From assembly GCF_032854445.1 (NCBI RefSeq), contig NC_088303.1:14761501-14825500 (forward strand): 64,000 bases of DNA. The letters are read 5' to 3'. Both the position numbers and the translations under genes were made by a program. Numbering within the stretch: the stretch's first letter is position 1; each line of letters opens with the position of its first letter. Of the stretch, positions 47,327-60,297 are shown piece by piece. The DNA comes from Liolophura sinensis (Eukaryota > Mollusca > Polyplacophora > Chitonida > Chitonidae). Below the pieces are notes generated by a model. The model was not told the DNA's origin and did no database searches. It was given only the letters and a program-made list of their open reading frames with translations.

Positions 47327-48971
47327 GGGTACAAAAAAAAAAAGCAATCCCTGTCTTGTGACGTTGACAGTTCCAGAAGATGGAATGAGGGTCAATATTG
47401 CGTTACTGTAAAGTCAAAGTAGTAATAAATATGCAGGAAACCGCGCACTGTCTGGTGGATTGGCATGTCAGCTTACATTAAGCTTGAAATTTCCACTGCC
47501 ATTTATTATTGAGGTCGAATAGCCATTTTACAAGGAAAGGATGTGTTTACCCTAAATGACCTAGAATTTTTCCCACAAAAGTGCATGTTTAGAGGCAAAT
47601 AAATGTCTCAAGTATTACTTCTGTTGCTGGATTTTTACAATTTTTCAGTAGAATATAATCCCATGTTTTAAGAAAACCTTAAGTCCAATAGACCAATAAA
47701 ACTCTCAGAATCAGTAAGAAAATGGGCAAGTTATTCATGGACAAAATTTATGGTTATTTAGGTTACCTTGGTCAACAACCAAGTTGGGTTTTTTTTTTCC
47801 GGCAATAGTGGGAGAATAAAAGCCTGTGTAAATGTATGACTGGGAGTTGTGACATTTTTATCCTTTGCGTATCCAAATGTTATTCAAGGTAAACACGTGT
47901 ACATGTATGTAATTCATAACTATTCTTAATATTGCTACAGCATTATTGTACGTGTGTCAGTGTCTTCATGTATTACCCGCCCATTCTCTACACAGCAGCT
48001 TGTGCATCCCTTACTGATGGGTACAACCTCTGCTTTCAGTGAGTTTTAGCATGCATCTCCAGTCGTCAGTTGGAAACCAGTAATCGTGAGGAATTGACTT
48101 TATTCAGAACTAAGAGAGAATCTGTGTTAGTGCTAGTTTCTTAGTGTTAGCTTCTTAGTGTTTGCTAACTATATCAGCAGTCATGAACACTTGGCATGAT
48201 AAGCCAAGGACCTATCAGCAGAGCGCAGAGTACGTGGTGGAGGATTGGCCAGGTACCTGTCTACAAGGGATGCTCACTGCTGTTGGATGAATGTCCCCAC
48301 ATGTTAACTGAATCTTCTCCGCCCAAATGATATGTAAAGCCATCTGATCTGTTCTAATCATATTGTTCATGATTGCTGTGGTGGATTGTAATGGCGTAAA
48401 CAAGCCTGTAGTGTTTCATTCATGACCATCGTCGGGTTTAGATTTACGAATTGAAGATGTTGAAGGGGGAAAAAAAATACACCGTTTATCCAGTGAGTTT
48501 CTTTTTCTCCATTGTGGATTGATGAGGATTGAATGTTGAAACTTCAATCATGACCATTGTGTGCAGTCATGTAATACAGTTAACTGTAAAGTAGTGTGGT
48601 CTTCATTGGTGGAAATAATAAAAACTTGCAAAAAAACTCTTGAATCTTTCTTACAGTTTATCTGATTTATTCATTACTTAGATTTGTAATCAACATTATT
48701 GAGGGTTGGATATACCCATCCTAGAGGAAATCTGCATCAGATCTTGTTAATGTGATGTCTAGGTATGGTTTCCTTGAAACTATTTAATATTTGAGAATTT
48801 TTGAAGCACCATGGAAAGCATTCTAGCTTAAAACCTGACCATAAACTAAGGTGACCTATTCAGATTACATCCAAGTGATGACGTCACATCTTCATAAAAT
48901 TTCCCATTACTTGTCTACGGGGACATTTTAAAAATAAATTTCCACAAACTCATTTCTGATGGATTACTTTA

Positions 48972-49400
48972 GGAGCTGCAACTGGGTTCTCTTGATCTGC
49001 CAGGCTCTTCCATGGGCTGATGCAGTCAAGCTGCAGGTGGTTTTCTCATTTAAACATTATATTTAGACATTCCCTTCCTACTTTATGTACTCAGTCCAGC
49101 TGCATGAGCTGCAGTGCTCCTCCATGGAAAGTCCAGCTGCAAGAAGGTTCCCCTAAGCTGGATTGCTTCTCCATGGGCTCGGTTCAGCTGCAAGAGGGTT
49201 CGGATGAGGTGCAGTGCTCCTCCGTGGGTGCAGTCCAGCTGCAAAAGGGTTCTCTTGAACGGCCTCAGTACAACTGCATTAGCTGTCCCTTGAGCGCAGT
49301 GTTCCTATATGCAAAACCCTAGGCTCCATTCGGCTGTAAGAGGTTTCCTGAGCTGCAGTGTTTGTAACATGGGCTAAGTCCAGCTAGAAGAGGTTTCTTG
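48972..49400. repeat. Degenerate minisatellite of roughly 55-60 bp
   Basis: GTCCAGCTGCA, AGAGG(G)TT, GAGCTGCAGTG and CTCCATGGG recur 6-7 times in order. One frame stays open for 100 codons, but it is the repeat, not a gene. Confidence 0.8.
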
Positions 49401-51762
49401 TAGAGTAATAATAGCTTTATTGCCCACGTTATGTTATATAACAATGAGCCAAGTATTAATATTTAATATTATATAACCTAGATATTTAGACAGTGTCCAG
49501 CATTGTAACATATCAGGACAGATAATGTAATGCGGAATTCACAAAACTCCTTTCCACCTGTATCAAGACAGTCCAAATCTGTGCACATGAAATACACACA
49601 CACTGCAACATCACAGAAGACAAGGGTGTGTTCTACTGTTATCTATTGGCTTCCTGTGCAGCTTGTTGAATCTCCCATTGCCACTACCAGTGCACAAAGG
49701 GCACCAAAACACCACAACATAACTTATATAGCTCTCATGATAAATACCTTGATATTTGTTAAGAACACCGTATTACAGTACCAAGTTTTACATGCAGTCA
49801 CATATTTGTGATAAATTCTGAGAAAGTCAAGAAAGTAACTATTGTATAGATGAATGCAAGTTAGACGAATTCAGACTTCTGATTACACTTGTTCTTTATT
49901 TCAGAAGACATAAATACACATAGATTACATTACACCTAAAATCAATACACATGTAATATGTAACGAAAGACTCTAAATGTACATCAAGCCTAATTACATT
50001 TCAACACAAACTTTTATGACTAAATATTAAATTTCAACACAATTACTCAAATAATTTTCAACATAAATATAAAAAGTTGTACACCCTACATGAGCAAACC
50101 CATGATCACGATATCAACACCTTGATAAGCATTTGAGTAAAACTATGAGTAAATACACAACAAGCGAACAGGCAAAACCTATACACATATAATAAGTTAA
50201 TTTAACAAACTATTACAATGTACATGTATTAGCAAAAAAGCCAAAAACCCATGGAATTAGATTACCGGTAATGAATTATGCATAAGACAGCAACCAAAGT
50301 GGATTACCAGTATAACATTTTTCAGCCTGTCAACTTCACAAGTGTTCACATTCTAAAGGGAATAATAACTCTGTTTAATTTGGTCAAGATGTATTCACTG
50401 TGTATAAGAAGAGAACAAGCAGTGGTTTGTCTTATGTACACAGCCACAGATTATAGTCTAGGCATCCTTTCACAAAGCTTTCTGAATCATTTTTTTTTTT
50501 TTTGCAATTTTCCCCATAATTCCCATTTGCCTAGCACTCACTTCTCCCTTTAACATTAAATCAACATGGTGATCTAATAGGTAACAATTTTTCTTCAAAT
50601 TCCGATCACACTTTCAGGATAATCTTAAAAGCCTCCAAACAATACGGTTTCTGAAAAACATTCCACAGAAATTTAATTCACAAAGTTTTGTGACATCAAC
50701 TCCCTGTTATCTCTACAAAGAATCTCTGGCATGAGGGGAAAAGTAGCGCATGGTTGTTAACAAGGATAGGCAAAGTACTAGAAGCAGGGTGTCTTATGTT
50801 TACATATGCACTGTCAACACAACACAGGCTCTTCTAACACATCTGGTACAAATGTCCAACCAAAACATATGATCTGTGGAACATGTTGTAGATATCATTC
50901 AAAGGAATCCAATTTCAGAAATTCAAATTTTTTGTGAGTTCAATGAAGCAAAATTTTGAAATTAGTTTATTAAAAGCAACACATAAATACATCTGAAAGG
51001 GAGACCAAACTGTACAGGTACACGCATCTACAACATTCACCACAACGATTTTACATATCTGAGACATACTGATAATAAACATGTATGTAAAGTACAAATC
51101 AAGAAATTTTTTCAAAGAAAATTAACATCTCTCAGATCTATAAATTTTCTATTCCATTTTCATGCAGAAGTCTAAATGGATTCATAGTTCATACATGTAA
51201 ATCCATCCAAATTGTGACTAGATGAACTGTATATTCATTTCTCATCTGAACAACGTAGTCTTTGTACATGTTGTAAGATAAAAAGAACACGTCACAAAAA
51301 TGAATACCACATTTAGAACAATCTAAAGGTAGAATAACAATAAAACCAGATAAGGTCACCATACCCTTCCCCACACTCTCCCCTTCCAAACCCCAAATAT
51401 TTGCCACCTAGAATAATTTTCCCTTGAAAAAGATATTCTTGCACCAGATGCCAATTAGTTCATCTAGGAAATTTAACACATTCCACATAAGAATTCAAAA
51501 TGATGTCGATGCAAAGTATGGTAGACTTTACAAAATAACCACTGAATCCATGAGCTTAGAATCAATGATCCTCTATGACAACAATCATTTTCAACTGCAG
51601 CCCAACTATCAGTTTGCAGGTGAGCTGCCATGGGATTTGTGGACATCACCATATTTTCACAATGCTACACTGAAAACTAAAAAGTATTAATCTATTAGAA
51701 ACAATCAAGTTTAGAACTGTGGCAGATTTCTGAGAAGCTGTGTTTTTCTCTATCTATATTTT

Positions 51763-52030
51763 TTAATTTATTTATTTGATTGGTCTTATTGCCGTACTGA
51801 AGAATATTTCACTTAAACAACGGTAGCCAGCATTATGGTAGGAGGAAGTAGAGGGTATAGCCCAGGGGAAGTCCATGACCATCCGCAGGTTATTGGCAGA
51901 TCTTCCCACACACGACCTGAGAGGAAGCCATCATAAGCTGGATTTGAACTCACAGCAACCGTACGAGAGGCTCCTGAGTCACTGCATGGCACTGGCACCC
52001 TTACCTCTCACCTGCGGAGGCTACCCAATC
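51763..52030 (-). repeat. SINE family 1, near full length
   Basis: The tail reads TTTAATTTATTTATTTGATT forward; body, B-box region (GGATTTGAACTCACAG forward) and head follow. Read on the minus strand it gives AATAAA about 870 bp after the TMEM222 stop, so it could supply that gene's poly(A) signal. Confidence 0.82.
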
Positions 52031-52643
52031 CCAAATGAAGAAAATACGGTTACAAAGTAAAACAACTCTATGTGATGTCCAGTTTGATACCTGAAAATTG
52101 TGCCATGGTCAAAAATCTATTACCTGGAATTTTTCATGATAATTCTGATAATTATTAAAGTTCCTTGAACAAACTAAATCGAAGAAATTTACAGATATAA
52201 TGATCACCAGTCTTTGCCACAAGACACATTCAATCTGTTTAAAATCAGATCCCATACGCCCGTAACCTGCTTCTCTTAAAACGGAAAACAGCTAGATTGT
52301 TGTTTAGCCTAGCAGGTTACAATGATCTGGTTTTAATTCAGATTCCTGAAACATTCATCTCTGCACAACAAATTACAATTAATGCCTCTACATGTGCAGT
52401 TCTAATTAAGTTATGAAAAACTAGTCACAGCAACTATCTCTGTCAATTTGATTGACTTTAAGCCGATGAAAGTTAAGGTGAATGTTCAGCCAAATGCAAG
52501 GCCTGACAATGGTAAGGTCTATAAAAGGTGGGTGTAGAAAGGCAGAAGTAACTAGGAGCAGGTAGGGGATTGGATTCCCGCTGTTCTGCTCGTGGTGACG
52601 ATTAATTCCCTGAAATCCGAGTTGAGAGGTTGACCTGCCCAGG

Positions 52644-52728
52644 TTACAACTGAACGGCCAGAACAATGGTTAAAATCACTCCCACCATTATAAAAAATGG
52701 CAGCCACGTCTTGATGAAACCGCATGCA
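52644..52728 (-). CDS. TMEM222: TMEM222 exon 6, residues 172-199, TAA stop
   Basis: CTCCACAG acceptor. It encodes FIKTWLPFFIMVGVILTIVL and a short end (AVQL), the C-terminal membrane segment, with TAA at 52646-52644. Confidence 0.94.
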
Positions 52729-55700
52729 CTGTGGAGGAGACATTAATATTTCACGATTTTAAACAATCTAATTATGATAAACAGTTTTTGGCTTTAACAC
52801 AACAATGGCCCTTAGGGCACCACTCTTAATATTTACCCTAAGACTAATTCCAATACACGAGACACTCAGTCATGAATTAAAGTGATAACTAATCAATGAC
52901 AGATTTGCCCCCTTGTGTTATTTTGTTCTACATGTATGCTAATCCTTCAGTCAATACAAGCAGCACCTTGTGAGATACCACCCTTATCATCTGAACTCTT
53001 ACTGAACGCCTGTGCTCTATGACATAATCTCTGTGTACAAGTATTTCTTTCTGGTCATTTTTGGCACTTTGGAACCAAGTCCAGATATTTTTTGATCAAA
53101 ACTTTCTATCCAAAGTGTACGAAATCTTTTTAATGATCACACCCAAAATCACAAAATAAAAGAGGGGTATTTTTAAAACCACCTAAAACAAACCAAAAGC
53201 AAATTCATATTTCAAAGGTTTAAACTACTTGTATATAATTTCGGAAAATCTATCTTAAAAGTTATCACAGGTAGAGCAATCACCTGAACAAACAAATTAA
53301 ACTCTTTATGATCACTTATGCAGGGCGTGACTTCTTAAGAATAAGCTATGTGCATATTCACAACTAAATTCTGGCCCATTTGTTTATAAATATACAGATG
53401 TTTTCTAAAAGAACCTTAAGACAATGTAGTCCTGTGTACTCACCTGACATATTTGCCATGGATCAACATGAGAAAACAGAGTTTGACCATATTCCAGGTA
53501 GAGCTGTCACTGTAGTGCATGAGGTTAAGCGCCATGGCAACATGTGAATGACAATTGTCACAACACAAGTTGTGCTGAAAACACAATACATGAGCACAAG
53601 TACAGCAATTGCACAGATTTTACATCAATACTCAAATGAATACTACAACATATTACTAAGTTTATTAGAACCCTGGAAATATTCCAAATGTATGCACTAT
53701 ATTCTATGTTAGTTATACATGTGTATCTATATAAATTACTTCAAAATTTAGAAAAAAAAAACACTGAAAGAATGATCCTACTCACTCAAGTTACTGTTTA
53801 CACAAGCAAGACAAGACGATTCTAACTCCTCATTCTCTGCTGGTATCCTGCTGTGCTTGTGTACATGTATACACATATGTATGCTTAACATCGTACTTAA
53901 CGATTTTTCAGTCATATGTCGAGGAGGAGTAATTAGGTTTTTGTACATAAATTGTGTCTTCTTGTGGCAGGACCACTGAAGAAGACACCAAACATGACAC
54001 CCCACCTAGTCACATTATACTGACACCAGGCCAACCAGTCATGTTTCCTTACTCTAAACTCTCAGTGCTGAGCGCCAAGTAGTAACAAGTACCATGCAGG
54101 ATCTTTGGTATGATCTGACCTGGGTTTCATCCTGGGTCTCCCAATTTTGCTCATGAGCTACGCCTTTATGAGCATTAATATGTAGATGCTCTGTAGTCAT
54201 GTTTAGCAGCAAAGAACAGAAGAGCACACTGCTTTTGGATCAACTAGTTTTGGCAGTTAACTTTGTTGTCAAGTAGTCATAACTAGACCTTCACATCACG
54301 CTTACCCGGGTTTAAAATTCACACCTGGCTTAGGCAGGCAACAGCTACCTGAGTCAGGCATATCCTACAGCTTGAGGCTGTGACACACAATATGATTGTA
54401 ATACCCCATTTGTGTACATTTCGCCTCAAAATAAGATAATTTGCGCGTTTAACTTTACTCAGCTTTGCAAATCTACTGAGTGCAATAGATGCCTACAAAA
54501 ATTGTGTTCAAAGATTTTATTTACTTGACAGTGTCACTCATACTGACTGCAGTACCTAGTGCCTGGTGAAGTAAGTCTTGAACATCTAGATGTAAATTAC
54601 ACGTAAATGTAAAGTTGAGTACATGACATAATCAAACCAGAGGGAAATGGATTCAAACTGGTCATATCAATGGTCAGTACTGTAAGTCTTCAACCTTTTC
54701 ACATGTTGCAAAGTGTTTATTCAAGCATATTCTGAAAGCATTATTCCCCGTAGACTGATAAAATTACACTTTTCGTGAAGGCCTTATATTGGTCAAACCA
54801 ACAAATGTAGTTTTGTCTCAAAATCAACTAAAGAATGTACATAAATTGCACTGAAAGTTTATCTTTCATATGTGAAAAGGCTGAGGAACTGGGTTGTAAT
54901 GCTTAGTGGTAAATAAGTATCGCATGTAGTGATCAGCCCAGCCCACTATTTTGTTGAATAGTGGCCAAGATGATGATCACCAGATAGCGATATACTTACC
55001 ATTCTGTGCTTGTATTCCTCAGACGCATCAGCCACCGCTCTATCCCAGCTGTCCTTACCCCCCTTCACCTGACTCATGTCCAGCTGCCAGTATCTATCAT
55101 CAGGGGAGACAACTCATTAATCACACCAACAGAAGTTTTCACACATTAGCAGGATTTGCAGTCAGCATACTCACTTTGCCTCATATGATGATATATGTAT
55201 ATTTCAGAAAATTTCACCTGCCCTAAATGACCATAAATTTCCTCCATGACTAACTGGCCCACTTTTCCTGATTCTGAGAGTTCTACTGAGTTTAGAAAGG
55301 TGTTTTTAGGTTTGCTTGAAACATGGGAAGATTTTCCACTGGAAAATAGTAAGTTTCAGCAAACAAAAATAATACATGTATTTTGTGACATTTATCTGCC
55401 TGTGAACACACGCAGTTGTAGGGGAAATTTTAGGTCATTTAGGGCGTAAGTATGAATACTATAAATTTTTTGTTGTGATTTTAGCAGACATTCACACAAA
55501 TGTAAACCTTCAGAAATAAACCAACCGGTTTTATACACACCTGTTCACATAAGATCACTGACAGAAAGTTATAAAGTGACTACTGTTTCAAATTGTGTTT
55601 ACTTTTCTTTCCAGTCTTACACCACAACTACATAAATGTATGGTAAATCGCATAAAGATTTGCACTGGGACTCGGAAAGTGTATGCCAGGATTCATTGCG

Positions 55701-58700
55701 CTAACTGTGATTGTTAATGATTGAGCACCACTGGAGAGCATCAAGGATGGTCGGGGGATTATACCGCCAGTTCAGGTGTGTAATAAACAAGCTCACGCTT
55801 CACTGAGCAGTCAGACTATGTTCCTACCACCAGTTTAATCATAATAATTTTAGTACACGCACTTCGCAACAGGTCCACTGTCTTATTATCGTTATTTTGT
55901 GATAAATGGGAATTTGGGAGAAACCTTTCTGGAGATTAGGTGTGACAAACCAGTACCTTTATCCATGTGGAGTGTCATGTCAAATATCCGTTTTTAACAT
56001 GCAAGGGCTCTCCGTTTACAAAGTTGTACCAGAATTTAGCACACAACAAATCTATACTTGCAAACTAAGCCTATCAGCAGACGAGATGAGGAGGTCAAAC
56101 TGCAATCAAAGCGACACCTACACACTTGCTTTTGCAATGCTGCCACTAAACATTTCTTGTTCATTCTGGAGTAATTTAAAAGACTGTCAACGTCTACCCG
56201 TATTATGTAACCATGAATACTTAATTTACTTAATATTTAATCAAGTCCCCTCAGATGAAATTTTAGTCATACAGATTGCTTTTATCTACATGTTGTAGAT
56301 ATCATGCCACTTGCAGTCACAGGGCTCGAAATTTCCATGAGTCTACCCATGAATCATGTGATTCTTGCTGGTGAAAGGCAAAACAATCATTTTATCTGCC
56401 GCTGGCAACACATAAATCACATCTGGGCAAAACTGTATACAAGAAATCCTAACACATTTTGTTTATAAAGCCAGTAACGGAGTTGAGCAAACTCCTAAAT
56501 GTGACATTAACTCAAACAAATCCTGTCTCCCTATGTGGCTGAATCCCACACAGTGCTAAAGAAAAGGGGTAAAAGTAAATCGTGGTACTTTTCGGAAACC
56601 TTGCATGTAGTATGGTTTTCTGTGCTTAATGGAGGTTCCCGATATAAAAATGCAGGAAAAGGAACTCTTCTGCAATAGGAGGACAGTTTTAACCGCAAAA
56701 AACAAAATGTACATGTCAACTGACATGCTAAATTGGAATTAGATGGACACAGGAAGCTGATGACATATATTTCTTGGTGAAATTCTTTTATAGCTAAAAT
56801 ACATTTGTACACATATTCATAATGGGGGCTCTAGGCAAACAACCGTTCAACAAATAGCGGTGTGAGGTGACTTCTACGTACGCCTACCCCGAGTAGTCAG
56901 TTTGTCTGCAGTGTACATTGTGCATGTACATTCCTTGTTTGGCCTGGCATGCTTTCAGACAACGTTTGTAATAGACACTGCCTGTCTTAATACTTTTTTC
57001 GATTTTATTCATGGGTATATTTAGAGATGTACATTTAGGCCTGCTAGTTGTGAGACCTGTACACCGCACTGTCAGTCACTGTCACTTTAGCTGCTAAGTG
57101 CCATGTAGGGTAATGAAATGGGCATGGGGATTATCACTCTCTTGTGTCATCTTGCCGCCAACTCAAATCGTGCGAAAGTAAATGACAGCAACTCACATGC
57201 GAAACTGTAGGTCATTTACCGTATCCTTGGTTTTAAAAATTATGTAGCATAGAATAATAGCTTAGGTTTTACTTGATCTTATTATATTATCCTGAAAACT
57301 TCTAATTAAGTGACGATGCAAGAATAACACCCTAAGCAAATCAAATTATCATCTCTAACAATGGTATAAAAAACTGTAATTATTTATTTGTTTGGTGTTT
57401 TATGTCGTACTCAAGAATATTTCACTTATACGACAGCGGTCAACATTCTGGTGGGTGGGAACCGGACAGAGCCTGGGAAGTCCCACGACGATTCGCAGGT
57501 TGCTGAGAGACCTTCTCACGTATGGCCGGAGGAAAAAAAAAATTGTATGATGTTTAAAAGCATGTTTACTGTACAAATACAAGTATTTGCCAACAATACA
57601 TGGCATAAAGTGTGGGGTAAATGGTAAATTGGAATCAACATGTCTAATAAAATTTTCCTCATTTCTGCTTAAACATGTATCTCATACTTATATGCACCAC
57701 TTTAAACTAACTTTGGTTTAAACATTTTCATTGTTATCCTCAATACCATGAGCATTATATCAGCAGCCATGTGAACTTACAGTAAGATAATCTACACTAA
57801 ATCTTCAACAAATTCGACCATAGACATAGAGTGCATGTTTAGTCATGTTACAGGCATGTTACCTGATCTGCACAGTTTATTATATAATTTCTGTGAAGTT
57901 CCCCTACCTGAACTTTACATTTTACTCTTCAAAATCTAAAGAATTTTGTTTACAAATGGTATCAAAAGTTGTAGTTTATTGGTCAAGTTTGTTGAAATTT
58001 TACGTTTTAAATCTAGAGTAATCAAAAGTTAAACAACACAAATGTGACACATGTGCATATCCTTACTTTGTTGGTCTTCCAAAGGCCATGCAGTCTTCCT
58101 GAAACATGAGACACTGAATCTTTGAACAGTTCTTAAAACAGACAGAGTATGTCTAAATACAGTAGTATGTAACAACACACTTTGCAACATACCCAACTAA
58201 ATGAATCAACATTCAGTTTTAATATTCTGACATGTCTGAGGACAGGTTGCCAATTGAACACATTATAATATATTTATAAGTACTTACGGAGACATAATAA
58301 GGACCAGCAAAGTCACGAATCACCCCTGATGTCATGGCAATGCCCATGTGACCTATAATTGGAAACAGCCATCTGTGGAAGATACAGACCAAAGGTTAGT
58401 AGGGTAAACTTGCATGTATGTATGATGGAAGCCCAGAAAGACTGCTTTTACTTTAATACTTTGCAGCAGTCAACCCAACCCACTGCGAAACTCACTTGAC
58501 TTTATATCTATTTATTTATTTCATTGGTGTTTTACACCATACTCAAGAATATTTCACCACTGGACTGTGGCCAGCATTATGGTGGGAGGAGCCCGGCAGA
58601 AATCCACGACCATCCGCAGGTTGCTCACAGAACTTCTGATGCACCTGACTTTATAGCTTCACACTTAAAGTGCACATATTCAAATATATATAACCTACCA

Positions 58701-59789
58701 GATGCTTTTTTCTCTGAAAGGTAAAGAAATAATTTAGGAATATATGTATGCAAACACACAATGGCAAGGTCTGGAAACTACGACAGATCAACATCTCCAA
58801 TCCAGATCTTTCAATACCACACATATATTTATTTTGCCTTTTGCAGACAATCTTTGCCTTAAATTTCTAAAGCAACTTATACTTCTGCCAAGTTTCTCCG
58901 TACTGCAAGCAGTTCAAATTCAAGTAGAGCAGAAATGAATTTGTTTTGTTCAAATGTTTTAGCATGGCTGCCACACATAACTGTTTCCATCCCTTCACTG
59001 GAGATAGTTCAGATTTACCCAGGGTCAAATGAGATAACACAAATAACCAAATAGGAAAAAAAAAATTGTTTTACAAGTATGAGGCATGTTCACAAAAGGT
59101 TAGATGAATAGGATTATGAAAGCTATAGACTGTAGAGCTCTGAGAATTTAAGTAGTGCTAACACTACTACTTCATTATTTTGAAACAAAAAATAAATTAA
59201 TCAGCTCTAATTATTGAGGGGGTGAAATGAATAGTCCAAATTTTCTGACTAGAACTTACAGCAGATATTATAATGAGCCTAATGGCAAGCCAGAGCTCTA
59301 GTCAAAAGTTGCTCCATTTAGAATGAATAAGAGTTTCGAAATTTACGCAACTAATGTTAAATAAAATTACCCCCCTAAATCTCGTTTCACCTACAATCAC
59401 TGAAATGTTACTTTGCACAATGACAAATCTATCAGTGGGTCAACAGAAAGGCAGTGCCATAAACTTTACAACTCTTAGAATTTTGTCTATGTTTCAGTTC
59501 AGTTCACACGCACCAGAACTTCAGGAAACTTCATGATGACAGACGATGAGCTTCTGCCAAATGCGGCAGTCCATGCTCTCACAACAACAACAACATGGAG
59601 AAAATGTAGTCCTTACGTGAGGCAAGGAATGGGCGTCCAGACGATACTGTGCGGATATCTTTGAGCTTTGTGATCTATAATGTGAGCTGCATGTAGAGGA
59701 GTGTTGCTGTACATGCTGATCGAGGTACGTTCTGAATCCGAGGATGTAGGACGGCTACTTCGTCCGCCGAGTTTCTCGGTGTCATCCAT
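52644..59789 (-). CDS. TMEM222: TMEM222 orthologue (DUF778/RTE1 family), 6 coding exons, 199 aa, complete
   Basis: Coding exons in transcript order: 59617-59789, 58288-58372, 58067-58098, 55000-55093, 53444-53574, 52644-52728, all with GT/AG borders and matching phases; 600 nt including TAA. The protein has a polar N-terminus (1-47), then PHSIVWTPIPCLTWLFPII, GHMGIAMTSGVIRDFAGPYY, EDCMAFGRPTKYWQLD, EEYKHRM, the conserved HNLCCDNCHSHVA block (129-141) and a hydrophobic C-terminal pair around 155-199. This order matches animal TMEM222 throughout, and human TMEM222 is about 208 aa. TMEM222 is a small multi-pass endomembrane protein; its plant relative RTE1 regulates an ethylene receptor at the Golgi/ER, but the animal biochemical role is not settled. 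The gene is head-to-head with the FHA gene at 60298 and convergent with the GLUT gene. Confidence 0.95.
53444..53574 (-). CDS. TMEM222: TMEM222 exon 5, residues 129-172
   Basis: TTTTCAG acceptor and GTGAGT donor. It encodes the cysteine/histidine block HNLCCDNCHSHVA, then STWNMVKLCFLMLIHGKYV. Confidence 0.95.
53885..54145 (-). repeat. SINE-like family 2 copy, diverged
   Basis: Forward strand: ATCGTACTTAACGATTTTTC, AGTCATATG, later TATACTGACACCAGGCCAAC and CTGAGCGCCAAG, the reverse of the family-2 order. It lies in TMEM222 intron 4. Confidence 0.6.
55000..55093 (-). CDS. TMEM222: TMEM222 exon 4, residues 97-128
   Basis: GATAG acceptor and GTAAGT donor. It encodes YWQLDMSQVKGGKDSWD then a helix ending ASEEYKHRM, in the family's order. 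Confidence 0.93.
57379..57535 (-). repeat. SINE family 1, 3' two-thirds
   Basis: TTATTTATTTGTTTGGTGTT, CAAGAATATTTCACTTATAC and CACGTATGGCCGGAGG, in TMEM222 intron 3. Confidence 0.8.
58067..58098 (-). CDS. TMEM222: TMEM222 exon 3, 32-nt micro-exon, residues 87-97
   Basis: TTTCAG acceptor and GTAAGG donor. It encodes EDCMAFGRPT plus two bases of K97. The frame joins on both sides and the peptide matches the family. Confidence 0.92.
58288..58372 (-). CDS. TMEM222: TMEM222 exon 2, residues 58-86
   Basis: CCACAG acceptor and GTAAGT donor. It encodes WLFPIIGHMGIAMTSGVIRD and FAGPYYVS, the most conserved stretch of the family. Confidence 0.95.
58506..58640 (-). repeat. SINE family 1, 3' half
   Basis: TTATTTATTTCATTGGTGTT, CAAGAATATTTCACCACTGG and CGACCATCCGCAGGTTGCTC, in TMEM222 intron 1. 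Confidence 0.78.
59617..59789 (-). CDS. TMEM222: TMEM222 exon 1, residues 1-58
   Basis: ATG at 59789-59787 opens a serine-rich N-terminus (GGRSSRPTSSDSERTSISMY) leading into VWTPIPCL. The GTAAGG donor is at 59616-59611, phase 2. The start is chosen as the first ATG that keeps the VWTPIP frame. Confidence 0.9.
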
Positions 59790-60297
59790 TGGTGTTGTTA
59801 TTATTTACTTGGGAGTGTTCATTATTTAGCCAGTATTGGAAGGAATTTGATCTCTATACCTTCCTTGTTAACGTTTTGGAGATAAATAAGTATTGTATTG
59901 AAGGAAAAAAATACTTTACTTTGACCTAATAAGTACAGATGCATTTGATATCCTACTAGGCTCGATAATCTGAAATATCTTACTCACGGACCACTCCCTT
60001 TCAACAACCTTGGCCTTGCGCTTGTGTACTTGTGGTTGTGTGGTGTTATGCAAGTTAAATTGAAATTGTAAAAAATGAAGAAATTAACAGAATAATAACA
60101 TTCATCTAATTGATTGCTTTGCTTTATCGCTTTTATTTTTATTATTACTTTTGCTTTATTTTTTTCTACGGAAACTACCTCTGGGAGCCATCCCGGAAGT
60201 GGGAGAGGCAGTGTGATTTTCGTCATGTCGCACGTCGTAGCGGTAATTTCGATATTTTCTTCCTTGTCAATGATAAACGGAAAGTGAGAGTTTGAGG
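59790..60297. promoter_or_regulatory. Divergent promoter region between TMEM222 and the FHA gene
   Basis: 508 bp separate two start codons that point away from each other. An ETS/GABP-type core CCGGAAGT lies at 60193-60200, close to the FHA start; such sites are common in animal bidirectional promoters. No TATA box is obvious on either side. Transcription start sites cannot be placed from sequence alone. Confidence 0.55.

Larger units (their letters stand above)
46311..51762. other. Space between the convergent genes
   Basis: No convincing gene. It holds direct repeats at 47216 and a minisatellite at 48972-49400. The 49.9-51.7 kb part is A-rich on the + strand, as expected if it were minus-strand UTR or flank of TMEM222, but this cannot be shown. 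Confidence 0.4.

Noticed and set aside
49020-49322. 100-codon ORF on the plus strand
   Set aside because: It is the degenerate minisatellite; residues repeat with the DNA period.
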